DNA of 64,000 bases. Source: Apostichopus japonicus. Lineage: Eukaryota; Echinodermata; Holothuroidea; Aspidochirotida; Stichopodidae. The position numbers and the translations under genes are program-made. Location: contig NC_092569.1 of NCBI RefSeq assembly GCF_037975245.1, forward strand, positions 14,464,501 to 14,528,500. Direction: 5' to 3'. Position 1 is the stretch's first letter; each line of letters opens with the position of its first letter. Below, piece by piece: positions 10,765-21,459 of this stretch. The notes below the pieces were generated by a model, which made no database searches, was not told where the DNA came from, and saw only the letters and a list, made by a program, of their open reading frames with translations.

Positions 10765-10838
10765 ATCTTGTTGTGACTCGAACTCGGGACCTTATATGTG
10801 AAAGCACCGGCGTTGACCTCTGAGCTCACACTCCTAGC
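10765..10838 (-). repeat. tRNA-Glu-like sequence, probable SINE head or tRNA pseudogene
   Basis: Read on the minus strand, an A-box-like GTGAGCTCAGAGG (10817-10829) is followed by GGTGCTTTCACA, like a tRNA-Glu(TTC) anticodon arm. A B-box GAGTTCGAGTC (10775-10785) comes next. Box order and spacing fit an internal RNA polymerase III promoter. The acceptor stem does not pair, so it is not a functional tRNA as seen. Confidence 0.45.
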
Positions 10839-11095
10839 ATACTATCGTGTTGGGGAACATTATCGTGTTGGGGAATCACCCAGTGCGCATGCCACCGTCG
10901 TTCCGGTGGCGTGTTCGTGCCGTCCCCGCGCCGGCCTCGAAACGCCGCTGTAACGCCGGTGTGGCAGTAATGAGTGTCCGGGCGTCCGTAGGACACTTAT
11001 TACTAGGAAATAGTGTCTCATTTGCGTGAATAGTGTCTCAGGGACACTTTCCCTTGCTTTCTACGCCACCGTGGAAAGTGTCCGGGTTCTCTTCA
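10839..11095 (+). repeat. GC-rich GTGTCC island, copy 1
   Basis: This CpG-rich block stands out from AT-rich surroundings. It has repeated GTGTCC/GGACAC words, for example GAGTGTCCGGGCGTCCGTAG and the TAGTGTCTCA pair near 11007-11040. The reverse complement of 24440-24715 carries the same order of motifs (GCCGGTGTG-CAG, then AGTGTCCGGGCGTC), so it is a dispersed repeat in two orientations. Confidence 0.65.
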
Positions 11096-11894
11096 AAGAG
11101 CTTTAACGTGGTTCTGTTGAGTGACAAACATTTCTGGCCCTATATACGTTCCCTTATTACTTAAAAGGAGGTAATTTACTAGCGAAGACCAGGTTGACAA
11201 TTATATATCGGTCAGCATGCACCCTCAAAACTCGGTTAAAGCATAACTAATACTTCGAGTGTCGACTGTTGTGGGAGGAGGCGGCAAAATGTTATTATTA
11301 TCATGGAGACTACACTCCAGAGGGACGCTGTCCGCTCTATTTCGATCGTCGACTGTCAGAAGGCTGCATAATGAATGTTAAACTTATCTTCCGAACTAAT
11401 TAGTCATGTCTGTCTGACTCTGCTGCTTATCAATCGTTACTACCATTAGGTAGTTGTTTGGAAGGTCGGAATTTCTAAACGTTGGAGAAAGATCAACCAT
11501 GTAGGTCGAAGGTAAATGTATTTTAACCGATACGCGGCGGCGATAGTTCCCCGCCATCCGGAGCACGGAGGTCAATTCCGGGGTCAGAGCAGGGAGTTGT
11601 TATGGAAAAACTCCCTGGTCAGAGTCAATATATTTTATTCAGTACGCGGGAAATGTGGAAATCTCCCGCTCTACGTTCTAGGTGTGACAAAGTTTTTATT
11701 TCACGCATGCGTATTTGCATTCTACTGTAAAATGTATACTGCTGTTTACTCAGTGAAGTAAGCCGAATGTGCCGTCTACATCGTTACATGTCGCAGGCCC
11801 AAAATTTCTTAGTAGTTGCATATATGCACGCACAGTAATAATTGCATTAAGAGTTGAGACCGTTAACTTACTTAGCCCGATCTGATATTACAAG
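11096..11894. other. Upstream of integrase-like gene; nothing firm
   Basis: Less AT-rich than average, with a direct repeat of a CCGGGGTCAGAGCAGGGAG-like word near 11578-11625. It may hold the promoter of the integrase-like gene, but I cannot point to a core element. Confidence 0.3.
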
Positions 11895-12134
11895 ATGACT
11901 TCTCCTGACCTGGATACCGATGACGAGTAGGCCTACATTATCATTGGAAAATATCTTTCGTCAGGACTGTACCCTGAAAAGTCTACGTTAAATCTAGAAA
12001 GATCGATAAGGGGAAGATCGAAGAGTTTTAGACTGACGGGAGATGCCGATCTAGTTTACGTCGGCCCACATGGCAACGAAGATAGGCCCTTGACCAAAGC
12101 CCACAAAATTAAAGCTTACAAGAAGGGTTTGGTG
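11895..12134 (+). pseudogene. Intron-containing Gypsy-integrase-like gene (GIN/Ginger type), exon 1
   Basis: The exon has ATG at 11895, in-frame TAG at 11928, then an open frame to a GTG|GTAAGT donor at 12134. Downstream of the stop, AYIIIGKYLSSGLYP, RSIRGRSKSFRL and DLVYVG match the N-terminal region before the zinc finger in GIN1/KRBA2-like and Ginger integrases. Further exons at 15110, 15585, 16446 and 16757 hold the DDE core and C-terminal domain, joined in phase by GT-AG introns. Retroviral-type integrases rarely have introns, so this is either a domesticated host gene or a Ginger DNA-transposon transposase. TAG here, TAA at 15170 and TGA at 15784 make it a pseudogene as assembled. The HHCC zinc-binding exons are missing or decayed. 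No terminal inverted repeats were found. Confidence 0.7.
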
Positions 12135-12822
12135 GTAAGTGTATTATTTGTTTATTTGTATAAAACTTTTAGGAATTATTTCCACTGAAGAAAATGATTC
12201 CATAGATATGCATATAACTTGAACTAAGTGCATTGGCCATTTGGGCCTTGCAGATTATAGGTATATTTTATTATTTGTAATCACCTAAGAGTAGAACTGA
12301 AAAGTCTAAACTTTATTAGTGTTAGAGAATATCGTGCTGCATAATTAGTCGGCAAGACACGAATAGTATTAGGCTACTATAGGCTAGCCTACTGTAGCCT
12401 AGGAGTAGGACTTCGAGAGTTAACCCTTTTTGCAAATAATTTGCTTTATTCAAATTTAAGCCACTCCGATTGGCAATCTCTGAAATAAAGCCTACTTGGT
12501 ATAATTTTTGTTACTCTGGTAGTTGCCAAAACTCCCAGATCAGTTGTCAGTTACATATCAGCTGTGTATTGTGTACCCATGCTACCATGAGTATACAAGC
12601 TTTTAATTTCAATAATGATTATGTGTTTGAAATTGCTAGGTTAAAAACAAAAAGAAATCTTCAGGATAGGACTTTTCAGATTTTCTGAAAGATATGTCCT
12701 GGGATTAGTCCCCTTACTAGTTAAAACACAAGGTAGCAAGGGATAGGGGGGGGTCCCTGTCTTGTCCATTTGGAGGATCAATTAAATTAATGAGTATTAC
12801 TTTATTATCTCTTTCTTTTTAG

Positions 12823-12899
12823 AGGTTTTCCCATATTTTTTTAATATATTGGTGCCGGGATGTGCACAGACACTGCAGCAGGTCGAATATATGCTATAG
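12823..12899 (+). pseudogene. Possible decayed integrase zinc-binding exon
   Basis: It is preceded by CTCTTTCTTTTTAG and followed by a GTAATC donor. The phase-0 frame reads YWCRDVHRHCSRSNICYR, loosely resembling the YYW..M..DV..Y..SC..CQR end of the integrase HHCC finger. The two histidines expected upstream are not visible. This is tentative. Confidence 0.25.
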
Positions 12900-13120
12900 G
12901 TAATCAGTTGGCCACCTGCCCATCACTTCATTGTCAGAAGGTTAGCTGTGTTGGCTAATAATTTTTAATAAGTTTAATGGGCCTTTTTGCTGGTGATATT
13001 TTAATTATGCAAACATGTACATGGTTATGGTATGAATATTCATTAAACATTCTTCCACAGTAATTAAGGTTGTTAATATATGCACAAAACAATGTTGCAA
13101 TTAAATTAGTGCAGGTTAAA

Positions 13121-13156
13121 CCATGGAGCTATAAACCTGGGATTATAGCTCCATGG
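13121..13156. repeat. Perfect 14-bp inverted repeat, CCATGGAGCTATAA family
   Basis: Arms CCATGGAGCTATAA and TTATAGCTCCATGG flank an 8-base loop. The same arm forms the ends of the element at 49995-50277 and occurs at 39111, so this looks like two transposon termini with the body lost. Confidence 0.8.
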
Positions 13157-14608
13157 ACCAAGTTTGTATCATTTATATTAAATTTGCAATGTATTATCAC
13201 ATGTAGACACTGCTTGGTGATATACTGTAGTATTGCTAGAATAGTGACCAGAATGGACCTAAAAAACTGATATAGGCCTAGTGTAATCTCTTTGACAAAT
13301 TTGAGGGTGGGTGAATAAATTTCTATTCAGGAGGATAGCTGGTTGTTGAGAGAAACAATTGAAAAAAGAGCAAATAAAAATGCACAACAATTTGCTTTCG
13401 GTTTATCCCACATGTTATCATGAACTTATTTGACCAAATGATAGGAGTATTTTGGTATAAGACCCTAATTTGAAAGAAAGGGATCTGAGAAGGTGGCTAA
13501 ATCAATAGAAATATCAGGTTCATTTCAATTTCTGTAAGAGTCCTTGTAGGACACGAGTGGTGACAATTTCACCACCTAAGTATTATTTTCATCTGCATTT
13601 CAGCAGGAGGCACATGTACACCTGATTTTGATGGAATCTGCAATGGAAGTTGTGTAACATGTTTTGTTTTTTCAAATACCTATCCTAGCTCATAGGCCTT
13701 ACATGTTAATGGAATACATATGGACCACCTTATGCGTTCAGCTTATAAATGCTAGGCCTGGGTCGAAAATACTGTTCACAAGCAGCACAGTTAATTATCA
13801 CTAAATCACTTTGTTTTTTGTCATCTAAAGGCAATATTTGTTTGCATGATTGTAACTGCAAAGTCATTCACCATATGCATATCAAGTTATCAACCGATGC
13901 TTAAAGTTTGCATCCCTTTGTTGGCCAGTGCAAGAGTATAAGGAGTATGTGTGGAGATTGCCCAGAGAATGAAAGATCTAGCTCATTCATTTGTTCTCAA
14001 AGTTATAATTTACTAAGCATATATTAAAGATGATCATGATGGTGGTACATTCAGTAGACTTAATGACTCGCAGTACTGTCAGGAATTTTCATGTACTGCA
14101 GCCATAAACACAAATTTCGCTAAGAACACATTTTGGTATTTTTTTTAGCTGCGTATAATTAAAGCAACAGGAAAACCTTTACATAGGACTTCATAATTAT
14201 CTGATATGAATTTCAAAATGAAAAGAAAACTGAATTGTGATATGAAGCAAGAATGACACATGAACATAACAGAGTTCAGTAGTTGAATTGTTGTCATAAA
14301 GAAGTATCCGAGAAAATGTCCTAGGTACGTACATTCATATGCAGTTCATAACTAAAATACCAACAGAGCCATAGCCTTTTGTCCATAATTCATCCCCAAT
14401 GAACCCATATGCTTATTTCAACATCTATTTAAGTAAAATTTGCTACTTGGTTAATAACCAAGAAGTCTTTCCTTCCATACTGTAACTCTACAGTGTGAAT
14501 TTCTGTCATTAATATAAAAAAATCTGCAAATTCCCTTCAAAGATTAATTTGTAACATTTCTAAATGCTTACAATATATAGATACCAAAGTATAGGTTGTA
14601 CCAATTGA

Positions 14609-14689
14609 TGCTTCCTACATCAGTTAGGTGTAACCCTGTCATCTCATTACTGCTTCCTACATCAGTTAGGTGTAACCCTGTCATCTCAC
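14609..14689. repeat. 42-bp direct duplication, two copies
   Basis: TGCTTCCTACATCAGTTAGG followed by TGTAACCCTGTCATCTCA is present at 14609 and again at 14651, identical over 39 bases. Confidence 0.95.
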
Positions 14690-15109
14690 TGACAGATTCC
14701 AAGGCAATTTTCTGACTAACTATCAATCACTCATCCAGGTACTTATACATCTGTTCCCCCCCCCCCCACCCCACATTCAAAGGTGATGAAAATGGTTACC
14801 AGGCCTATGATAGTCCCTAGTGACAATTACCATCTAGATTGTCAGCTAGATCACTGCATGTGACTTGCATCTCACTTCAGAGATTTCCCATTGGACTTCC
14901 ATATAACAACTGGGTTTGACAAGTCAGTAAGTAACAGGTTTGGTAATGAAGAAAAAAATTGGTAAAAGAGTCTTCCAGTGTGAGTTACAATAAAAAAAAA
15001 ACAATTGAATGTTTAGCATTTTACAAAACTCAGATATAAATGACTTGAACATCAGTTCGTATGATTAGATTGTGTATGGTTCTGAATGCCATTTTACTTC
15101 TTTTTTTAG

Positions 15110-15270
15110 ATGGGTGTGGATATGATTGGACCCCTTCCAGAGACCATCAATGGAAATAAGTACATCATATAAACCCTATGTGACTATTTTTCAAAATGGC
15201 CAGAGGCTGTTGCTGTAAGAAACAAAACAGCAGAAACTGTTGCAAACTTTCTGTTTGAAACCATGGCCAG
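15110..15270 (+). pseudogene. Integrase-like gene, DDE-core exon with TAA
   Basis: The exon follows CTTTTTTTAG and ends GCCAG|GTAAAT. It reads MGVDMIGPLPETINGNKYII, then a TAA at 15170-15172, then TLCDYFSKWPEA and TAETVANFLFETMA. The first aspartate of the DDE triad is in GVDMIGPLP. The stop replaces one residue in a region that is otherwise fully conserved, a single-base lesion rather than general decay. Confidence 0.75.
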
Positions 15271-15584
15271 GTAAATATCCATCTACTTTTGTTTCTACTT
15301 TACATGGAATTAGTTACGCAGACCTGCATTTGCACTGTTTTAACTGTGACCCAGAAAGCGGCCAAATGGTTACAGGAATTTATAGAAGTTGTTTTTTAAG
15401 TTAATGTCAATAAAATGTTAGTGGGATATGGTCAGTGCTTTTAACTTACTTTTTTTTTTTTAAATCAGTGCTGAAATGATTTCCTGATTAAACCATGTAG
15501 CCATTCTGCAGATGCCAGTAGTTCATTACATTACTCGTAATCAATATTTTAACAATAGTTATTTAAATGTTTCCATTTATTTAG

Positions 15585-15875
15585 ATTTGGGTGCATGAAA
15601 ATTGTCATCTCAGACCAGAGAGGAGAATTTGTTAATGCTCTGAACAAGTCCCTGTTTGACATGATAGGGGTAGACCACAGAAAATCCTCTAGCTACCACC
15701 CACAGACCAATGGGCTTGATGAAAGATTCAACCAAACTCTGCAAAGGTCACTCATCAAGGTTGTCAATGAAAACCAATATGACTGAGATGAAATGCTGTC
15801 TTCAATTCTCATGGGGTACCATACAGCCAAACATGGTTCAATAGGTCTTTCACCTTTTACTGTGATGTTTGGAAG
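15585..15875 (+). pseudogene. Integrase-like gene, second core exon with TGA
   Basis: It follows TTATTTAG and continues the frame: FGCMKIVISDQRGEFVNAL carries the second catalytic aspartate, and SSSYHPQTNGLDERFNQTLQ carries the glutamate. A TGA at 15784-15786 sits where a tryptophan is usual before DEML. The frame then continues ILMGYHTAKHGSIGLSPFTV to GGAAG|GTTTGT. Confidence 0.78.
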
Positions 15876-16445
15876 GTTTGTAATAATTTAAACCTGCCAT
15901 TGCTGAATAGAGATTTACATTTGCTAAGGCCATATACAGAGAAAAAGCAATCAGGGATAAGAGAGTTTGGACAAATCTTGCATAGCTACACCAGTCCTCT
16001 GTACGATAAAATCTAATTTGACACATCCCGAAAAACCGCTAAATAGAGGACCATCAATAACCCAATTTAAGTTACAATATCTAAACAAATAAATATTAAC
16101 CCTGTATATGGTACACTCTGCAGCAAGTACAAAATATGAACATTCATTAAACTGTAAATGCATGCCCATTAACTTAAAAGATACATGCAATTAATGTCAC
16201 TGACAATGGTTTTGTTTTTCATATACTATATATTTATCATAATTGACTGGTATGCAAGTTGGACCTATAACAGCACAGAATATATATAAGGGTTTTATAT
16301 TTGTGCTGGTTTGAGTATGTGATGTGACTCAAATTTCTGGTTCAATGGTCTTAATAGTGAAAATAAAATATATAAAAATTTATTTATTCTTCAGTCAACA
16401 AAGTGTTGTGAATAATTGAATGTTAATTTATCTTCATATATCCAG

Positions 16446-16646
16446 AGAGCCATTGCGACCAGTCGACATTGAAGACTCCATTGTCCAACCAGAAGCTCCT
16501 ACTACAGACTGCAGCGATGCACAGCGGGAGAGGGTTTTTGAACTCATGTCACAGTCGCGGGACATAATCAAAGGTGTTGTGAAAGAAAATATTGGCAAAG
16601 CCCAAGAACGGCAAAAAAAGAATTTGGATAATAGGCACCAAAAAAG
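16446..16646 (+). pseudogene. Integrase-like gene, linker exon
   Basis: It joins in phase (REPLRPVDIE) after ATATCCAG and is open to CAAAAAAG|GTAATT. The helical, charged sequence ending GKAQERQKKNLDNRHQK matches the region between the integrase core and the C-terminal SH3-like domain, where such proteins keep an AQERQK-YD motif. No stop lies in this exon. Confidence 0.72.
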
Positions 16647-16756
16647 GTAATTATATAATGCTATGTTGTACATTGAAGTTGTAGTTAAATGAATGGCAAC
16701 ATATACATTGTATTATGATGTTTACGTATATATGCTGGATTTTATTTTATTCAGAG

Positions 16757-16959
16757 CTTTGAAGTTGGTTCCAGTGTTCTCGTACGGAATGCTAGAAAGG
16801 ATGTCCGAATAGGAGGGAAGCTTGAAAACTCTTGGCTAATCGGGCCGTATGAAGTGAAGGCTGTGAATGAGAAAGGACTGTACACACATATTAACAGTAC
16901 CACAGGCCTTCCTCAGAAGAAGAAATTCAATTCAATTTTACTTAAAGAATTTTGCACAA
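16757..16959 (+). pseudogene. Integrase-like gene, C-terminal domain exon
   Basis: Using the acceptor TTATTCAGAG it reads FEVGSSVLVRNARKDVRIGG, then LENSWLIGPYEVKAVNEKGL, the GPY/F-type C-terminal module of Gypsy-like integrases. It ends GCACAA|GTAAGA, so at least one more exon is expected downstream; the candidate at 20086 is unproven. Confidence 0.72.
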
Positions 16960-17396
16960 GTAAGATTTCTTTGCAGTATTTTTTTTTTTGGGGGGGGGTG
17001 GGGGAGGAGGAGGATTGGCATGATTCCTCCAGAATTTCCTTAAAAATAATCAGCAACTTAATCAGTTCTGAGTATTTGCTGGCTTATGTGAGGGTAAAGG
17101 ACTGTAGCGGTCTTCACACAATAAATCAGTTTCGACTTAATGGCCTAAGAAATTAACCATTATTGCCAACAATAATAAAGACAGGAATAAGTTAATTAGA
17201 AGAAAACTTCAGTTCCCTGACAATTGTTTTCAGAAATTAAATTCCATTTGTTTTAGTTTTGAGAAGATAATTTTATGTGATGTCAGTTTGAAACTCTGCA
17301 ATTTAATGTTCAACTTCTGAAGAGCAGCTTTCCTGGCTTTAATAATAATCGTAACCTATTCATTCATGCTGGCGTGTGTGTGCGTGTCTTTGTAAC
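16960..17396. other. Downstream of integrase-like exons; nothing recognised
   Basis: Contains a T8G9-type tract near 16980-17000 and otherwise AT-rich sequence. Confidence 0.45.
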
Positions 17397-17807
17397 GCCC
17401 ACATTGTAAAAATCGAAGCTTAGATTGATCCCATAGTTTGTGCAAAAGAGTACATTGTTGAGTACAATCAGCGTATTGTATTGTTTGAGGTCAAAGGTCA
17501 TTCGGGTCAAATTGTGAAACCTTGTAAACATGGTATCTCAATATTGGAAGCTTGGGCAGATCTCGTACTTGGTAAGATAGTGCATAACATATTGAGTAAA
17601 AGAAACTGTTTGATTTTGTCGGAGGTCATAAAGGTCATTTGAAGTCAAAAAATGCCAAACAGTTACCTCACTCCCCTCTAACCTGTCCCTACACTAACGC
17701 ACCTTCCTAAACATAATATCTCAGAAGCTTGGAACGATCGCATATATGGTATGTAATTGTACCACATTGAGTACAGAAGCCTAATGTTGTGGGCCGAGGT
17801 CATAGGC
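17397..17807 (+). repeat. AGGTCA-containing dispersed repeat, copy 1
   Basis: It is built of diverged units of roughly 110-130 bp sharing ATCTCA-GA-GGAAGCTTGG, GGTATGTAATTGTACCACAT, CCTAATGTTGTGGG and GGTCAAATTGTGAAACCTTG. The same units occur at 21460-21975 and 55075-55665. A perfect DR1 pair (AGGTCA-A-AGGTCA) lies at 17488-17500. Confidence 0.8.
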
Positions 17808-17808
17808 G

Positions 17809-18000
17809 TACGGGACCATTTTAGTTTGGGGGGGGCAGAAAGTTTTGTGCCCGAAAGTTCCCATGACACTATCTAAGCGGAGCGCCACCATCGGTTGGTG
17901 CGTAGCGTACAAGAAAATTGTTGGCAAAAAAAGCCTCTCAGATTGCCGAAAACGGCACATCTGAGGCCTTGCAAATTCCATATAAACATTCTTTATTTTA
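17809..18000. mobile_element. hAT-type MITE fragment
   Basis: It begins CATAGGCGTACGGGACC then a G tract, and its interior GGAGCGCCACCATCGGTTGG plus GCGTAGCGTACA matches the element at 24844-25243. The far end and target duplication are not visible, so it is probably truncated. Confidence 0.55.
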
Positions 18001-18545
18001 TAATCTCACATTTTAGAAATTTACACTTCCTCAAAAATTTGGCAAATTAGAAGAAGAAAAATTGGTTACATCACTTTGAAGAGGAAAAATAGGACAGAAT
18101 ATTTTTTAAGCTCATATTTAGTTACCGTATTTATTATTTTAACACAGTACTGAGCTACCTCCAGAAAAACATACATTGTTCAACGACACGTAGGCGGGAT
18201 AATGTCGCTGTGTCGGGTGAGACTGCAATTTGTCTCACAAAACAGTATAAAATGTAACAAAGAATATGATAAACCTGGACTTCTAGGCTTGTAGGCACTC
18301 CCCCCCCCCCCCACCATCCATTCCATCAAAAGGAAAATGTTTCTTATATACACTCATGTCGGAGATGTCCAGGTATACAGTTGACTAGTTAGAAAAAAAA
18401 TTGATCGCGCAAAAAGCGTGGTAGCCCAGGTGAGCTGTGCTTACGGTGGTGTTACACGGAAATATTCGGGCATCATTATGCTAAATAAAGAAAATCAATG
18501 AATTGTCGGGCAAAAATTTGAAAAAGATTTGGGCAAGCTACTGCA

Positions 18546-18596
<51 letters not shown>

Positions 18597-18608
18597 ATAT
18601 ATACATAT

Positions 18609-18669
<61 letters not shown>

Positions 18670-19384
18670 TTGTTTCTCCTCTTAGGCTGCCCGAATTTTT
18701 CAGGACTTTTGCCCGACTTTCTTGTCCTCTGGAAATTTGTTTTTTAAGACTCCCCCCCCCCCAGGCCTATTTTTACAATTCATGGTTAAGTAAGTTTCCA
18801 GTGTGCTATGATTGTGTTCTTTGCTTTGATTCAACAGAGATCTGTTTGCAACAGTTTTTCTTCAAGTTCCACGAAGCAGTTGTATGACCACTTACAAGTA
18901 CTTACTGTACTTACAAGTACAGTAAGTGTTAAATATTTCATGCAGTTACTGATACCAACCTCAGTGGTATACATTGGCAGTTACAAGCAAAATTTTGTAG
19001 TGCTTAAGCAATTCTCAAAATTCAAGCACAAACAAATATTGATTAATATTAATGATAAAGGTGCTCTACCTGTTACCTATCATCATCATCGCTCGGCCAA
19101 ACGCTTTTAGATGTTTCGCTACTTGTTGCAAACTTTTGTTGTGCTATATAGTAATGATATGTATACTTTCAATGGTTAAGCACTACATTTAAAGGAACTT
19201 TTTATTGAAAAATGGGATCCAGTCCTAGGCTTCTGGTCATATCATTGTTTGTAAGTTTATCGCCCTAAGCCTTGCCTTGTCATGAATTTTACTTTCTGTG
19301 ATTGAGTGCTTGAACTGTGGCCCGTCCTGCCAGAAAATTTGAATCTAACACTGACTTACGTCGAGACGTGACCTTAGTGCTGCA
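18001..19384. other. Intergenic or intronic; microsatellite and hairpin
   Basis: It holds C tracts near 18300 and 18750, a TA microsatellite, and a perfect hairpin at 18900-18927 (13-bp arms ACTTACTGTACTT and AAGTACAGTAAGT, 2-base loop). Open frames across the TA tract are artefacts. Confidence 0.5.
18547..18670. repeat. (TA)n microsatellite, about 120 bp
   Basis: A near-pure TA array with a few interruptions (TTTATA, TACATATACA). Confidence 0.97.
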
Positions 19385-19935
19385 CATAGGTCACACTTGA
19401 TCAGATCTCACTCTAAGCTTGGCATTGATACAATACACAGGAATGCGTACAGACTTCAATAGGCTATCAACTTGCCATACTGTATATCTGAATGCTCGCA
19501 TGCTCAAGGAGGATCAGATCCCACACTTGGGGATTCAAGTTGCTATACTCTGAATAATCGCATGCTTAAGGAGGATCAAGCAGACCCCACAAATGAGGTG
19601 ATCAACTTGCTAGTCTGAATCTCACATGCTCAAGTAGGACGAGACGTACAAGGGCGATCAACTTGCTATAGTTTGCATTCTCGCATGCTCAAGGATGATC
19701 AGACCCTACAATTTGGGTGATCAATGTCCTATAGTATAAATTATTGCATGGTTAAGGAGGATCAGACCCACAAGGGCGAACAACATGCTAGTCTGAATAT
19801 ACTCCATACATGCTCACGGTGGATCAGACCCACAATTGGGGGATCAATTTGCTACAGTCTGAATGCTCGCATGCTCATGGAGGATCAGATCTGCATTTGT
19901 GGCAATAAACAATATTGCTAGTCTGAATGCTTCAC
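19385..19935. repeat. Degenerate tandem array, period about 60-70 bp
   Basis: About seven diverged units share GAATGCTCGCATGCTCAAGG, AGGATCAGACCCACAA and GGTGATCAACTTGCTATAG. No reading frame is conserved across units, so it is an old satellite-like array rather than coding repeats. Confidence 0.85.
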
Positions 19936-21459
19936 CTTGTTATTATCGAATGCTGCAACATACATCACTTTGAAGTACCCATTCGTAATGATTGCTGAAA
20001 TCATGTTTTCACAGTAATATTTACTTTCTATTTAATTTCTGTAACTTTAAAGCAATGCTTACTATTCATGCGTCCTTTTCTGCAGGCTGAGTTACCTCAA
20101 TGACGTTCTTGTCTCTCATGCTATGGACCATCTCTACCACCTTGTCACAGGTTGCACCGAAACAGAAGCTGAAGCAGCCTGTAGTCAACTGCGCAAAAGC
20201 TTACCAAAGTAATGATCCTGATGCACAATTATCTTTTCAATATGATAAGTGGTGTAAACATGCATTTTTTTTAGCTTGAATGTGGTTACTTATTAACTTC
20301 TCTATTCAGTCAATAATTTTAAACTTTTATGTATAGGTATAGGTTGGTGCCAAGGGTCAGAGCATTTCACCAGGATATGAAGGGAGGCTATCCAAGCTGA
20401 ATATGATCAGGTTGGAGATAATCAGGTGTTTGAGTATAACAACCAGTGGTTAAGACAAGAACTTGATAATTTATGATAAAAAGGTTTCTTTCATGCATAT
20501 CGTTATTGTTTGTCCCCCCACCCCCACTGATAGACAATTCCAGAAAAAAAATCCCGCTTAAAGTTTAAGTATGTTTATATGTGCAAGATAGATTAAAAAC
20601 AGCAAGCAACAAGAAAAACAAAGCATAAATGCCGTCAGATAGCACTTTTTGGAACTGGCAATAAGTGTCCTTATATTAAGCAATATTTAATTCACACATT
20701 CCCTCTGTTCAAACCACACTAGATTGGTTTTTCAATTCAATTCATACCCCCCCCCCCTCTCTCACAGACACACTTCCTCCCCCTCCATATATATCAAAGG
20801 GTCTGTTTTTCTCCCCCTGGCAAGGAGGAAAATGTGCACACAATTAGTATACTGAATAGAATTAGTATTTCTATTATCTTATAATGCATAAGTAATGTCA
20901 TTGTAAGGTTGAATCAAGAGCAATGTTCCCAGAGAACTCCAGTCAGAATGATGGTATAAGTAAATCCTGGGATTGTTTTTGTTGATTGTGAAGTTCAAAG
21001 GACTGTAAGGTGACAAAATTCTAACAAAAGCCTCACATAACAAGCATATATTTTACCACACGTAGAAATTAAGTTGTTCTATTGGTAGTTGTAATCTATA
21101 AACTCATGTGTCACATCCAGGACAGTAAATGGCAGTTAGTTCATCTTTCTTCAGGTAAATGGAAGTTTTACATTCACCATCTAATTTGTTCAATTCTGTT
21201 CTGCCATGCTTTGCTTTGGTCACACGAATAGGTACTTATTAACAGAAAACTGGCTAAAACAAGCAGAACAATTATCTTTCCAAGATGAGGGAAGCCAGCT
21301 CACTTGATATAGCATACATTCATTGTTAGTTCTAAGCATAAACTTAGAGTCGTGACGGTATGGGTTAGAAAAAAATGATTTGTCATATTGCGTCATCTCA
21401 ATATCAATGCTTAATTTGTTTGCTGATTTAATAAACATATGCGTTAATACTTGTGTGTG
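19936..21459. other. Unassigned; one possible exon at 20086-20214
   Basis: After TTTTCTGCAG at 20085 an open frame reads LSYLNDVLVSHAMDHLYHLV, then TGCTETEAEAACSQLRKSLP, and ends at TAA or at a GTAATG donor. I do not recognise it. It could be a further exon of the integrase-like gene. The rest is AT-rich with a C tract near 20748. Confidence 0.3.

Larger units (their letters stand above)
12135..15109 (+). other. Intron region of integrase-like pseudogene
   Basis: Mostly AT-rich unique sequence. It contains a possible decayed zinc-binding exon (12823-12899), a perfect palindrome (13121-13156), a 42-bp direct duplication (14609-14689) and a poly-C tract near 14755. No other gene was recognised. 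Confidence 0.5.
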
